DNA of 64,000 bases from an uncultured Rhizobiaceae group bacterium (lineage in GTDB: Bacteria; Pseudomonadota; Alphaproteobacteria; Rhizobiales; Rhizobiaceae). Shown here one piece after another: positions 62,947 through 64,000 of the stretch. The DNA is taken from positions 1 through 64,000 of the forward strand of contig CALGMR010000003.1 in the NCBI GenBank assembly GCA_937958815.1, given 5' to 3'. A program made the translations under genes and the position numbers. The notes below the pieces were generated by a model that saw only the letters and a list, made by a program, of their open reading frames with translations, was not told the origin of the DNA and made no database searches. The first letter of the stretch is position 1, and every line of letters begins with the position of its first letter.

Positions 62947-64000
62947 ATGTCTGAGCATCAACCTAATGATCCAAAATGTACAATGAAACCCGTATTCGAA
63001 AAACCCTTCACACAACAGGAAGCCATCAGCGAAGCTGTGATTGAGCGCATTGGCGACATTTTGCGGTCTGGCCGTTTGCATAGATATAATGTGGTTGAAG
63101 GGGAAGAAGCCGAAGCAACTTTGTTGGAACGGGAATATGCGGCATGGCAAGGTACAAAATATTGCCTAGCTTGCACATCAGGGGGGTATGCCCTGCAATT
63201 GGCCATGCGCGCCACAGGCTTGCAACAAGGTGATGCGGTTTTGGCCAATGCCTATACGCTTGCGCCAGTTCCAGGCGCCATTCACGCCGCAGGTGGACAG
63301 CCTGTATTCGTGGAAATTAACGACGACTGGCGCATCAACACCGACGACCTTGCTGCCAAAGCCGAAAGTTCTGGCGCAAAATTTTTAATGCTGTCTCACA
63401 TGCGTGGGCATATTGCAGACATGGAAACCATTTCAGCCATCTGTCAAAAACACAGCATCACCATGATTGAAGATTGCGCACACACAATGGGGGCAACTTG
63501 GAATGGAATTCGTTCCGGCAATTTTGGCACCGTGGCCGCTTTCTCCACTCAAACGTATAAACACATCAACTCGGGCGAAGGCGGTTTGTTCACCACAGAT
63601 GATCCGTATGTTGCTGCTCGAGCCATTGTGATGTCCGGATCGTATATGCTCTACGGCAGCCACGGCGCAGCACCCAATACTGAAATTTTCGATGAGATAA
63701 AATTGGTCAGCCCCAATATGTCCGGGCGTATGGACAATATGCGCGCCGCGCTCATTCGTGGACAATTGGCAGGTCTGGATGAAAACGTTTCCCGTTGGAA
63801 CAGCCGCTATCAAGCATTGGAAAGAACCGTTGCAACCAGTCCAAAAATATTCACTGCAAAACGCCCGCAGCAAGAACACTATGTGGGCTCATCGTTTCAA
63901 TTTCGACCGAAATTGGCGCCAGACCTTTTTCCAACTTTGCTTGAAAATTGCGGCAAACGGGGCGTCGACATAAAATGGTTTGGCGCTGCGGAACCGAAAG
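62947..64000 (+). CDS. DegT/DnrJ/EryC1 family aminotransferase, 5' part (runs off right edge)
   Basis: 351 codons are present with no stop before the window ends. Fold-type I PLP enzyme of the sugar aminotransferase family: CTSGGYALQLAM (phosphate loop), ANAYTLAPVPGAIHAAGGQPVF, MIEDCAHTMGATWNG with the cofactor Asp, and the Schiff-base lysine in FSTQTYKHINSGEGGLFTT. Members make amino sugars for polysaccharides, or act in aminocyclitol or antibiotic synthesis. The start is ATG at 62947 or, 12 codons later, at 62983; neither has a strong ribosome-binding site. The downstream context is missing, so the substrate cannot be inferred. Confidence 0.88.
   Translation, partial: MSEHQPNDPKCTMKPVFEKPFTQQEAISEAVIERIGDILRSGRLHRYNVVEGEEAEATLLEREYAAWQGTKYCLACTSGGYALQLAMRATGLQQGDAVLANAYTLAPVPGAIHAAGGQPVFVEINDDWRINTDDLAAKAESSGAKFLMLSHMRGHIADMETISAICQKHSITMIEDCAHTMGATWNGIRSGNFGTVAAFSTQTYKHINSGEGGLFTTDDPYVAARAIVMSGSYMLYGSHGAAPNTEIFDEIKLVSPNMSGRMDNMRAALIRGQLAGLDENVSRWNSRYQALERTVATSPKIFTAKRPQQEHYVGSSFQFRPKLAPDLFPTLLENCGKRGVDIKWFGAAEPK

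Overview
The window comes from an alphaproteobacterium, most likely of the order Hyphomicrobiales (Rhizobiales). The evidence is the 16S rRNA 5' end, the rhizobial-type rRNA leader and promoter, and several gene blocks typical of that order: lysC-ptsP-prfA-prmC, DUF4167-clpB, secA/parvulin-argJ-GNAT-mutT, rpmB/DUF3108-helicase-S4-fdxA-carD, and tyrC-hisC-methyltransferase/gloB. Base composition looks close to 50% GC by eye. I see no transposase, integrase, phage gene, tRNA or CRISPR array. No function was confirmed by a database search; all names rest on motifs and recognised family sequence.

Layout. Positions 1-333 hold the 5' end of a 16S rRNA gene on the minus strand, followed by its leader (boxA, hairpin) and a strong promoter at 825-853. 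From 1.1 to 11.6 kb lie cell-envelope genes (M23 peptidase, L,D-transpeptidase), an MFS exporter, a methyltransferase, a serine hydrolase, clpB and a DUF4167 gene. From about 12.1 to 22.8 kb lies an accessory region that separates DUF4167-clpB from prfA-prmC, which are usually adjacent in this order. It carries a LacI regulator diverging from eight tightly packed plus-strand genes: 8-oxoguanine deaminase, creatininase-family amidohydrolase, CobW GTPase, WD40 protein, AMI1-like amidase, 2-oxoglutarate oxygenase-like protein, SbtA-type bicarbonate transporter and a PII-like SbtB. It ends with an orphan nitrile hydratase activator gene beside a broken reading frame. This is the most unusual part of the window.

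From 22.9 to 50.3 kb the content is mostly core: translation termination (prfA, prmC), nitrogen PTS (ptsP), aspartate kinase, ubiquinone synthesis (ubiG), glutaredoxin, ComF, the argJ operon, secA, a second YkuD transpeptidase, accA, carD, fdxA, an S4 protein and a Suv3-like helicase. A M24 hydrolase and a PLP lyase form a small catabolic pair at 29.7-31.9 kb.

From 50.3 to 64 kb come a DUF3108 protein, an inserted DUF4166 reductase/DCC protein pair, rpmB, a queuosine-precursor transporter, tyrC-hisC, a methyltransferase, gloB, a DUF985 cupin, a PAS-GGDEF-EAL protein with a degenerate GGDEF motif, an M32 carboxypeptidase, a glutathione transferase and a DegT-family aminotransferase that runs off the right edge.

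Regulatory signals I can support include the rRNA promoter, promoters before secA and rpmB, Rho-independent terminators after carD and rpmB, and several inverted repeats in leaders (clpB, lysC, the 8-oxoguanine deaminase operon, carD). The rRNA promoter has C instead of T at the last -10 base, and a CarD regulator is encoded in the same window, which fits the known CarD dependence of alphaproteobacterial promoters.
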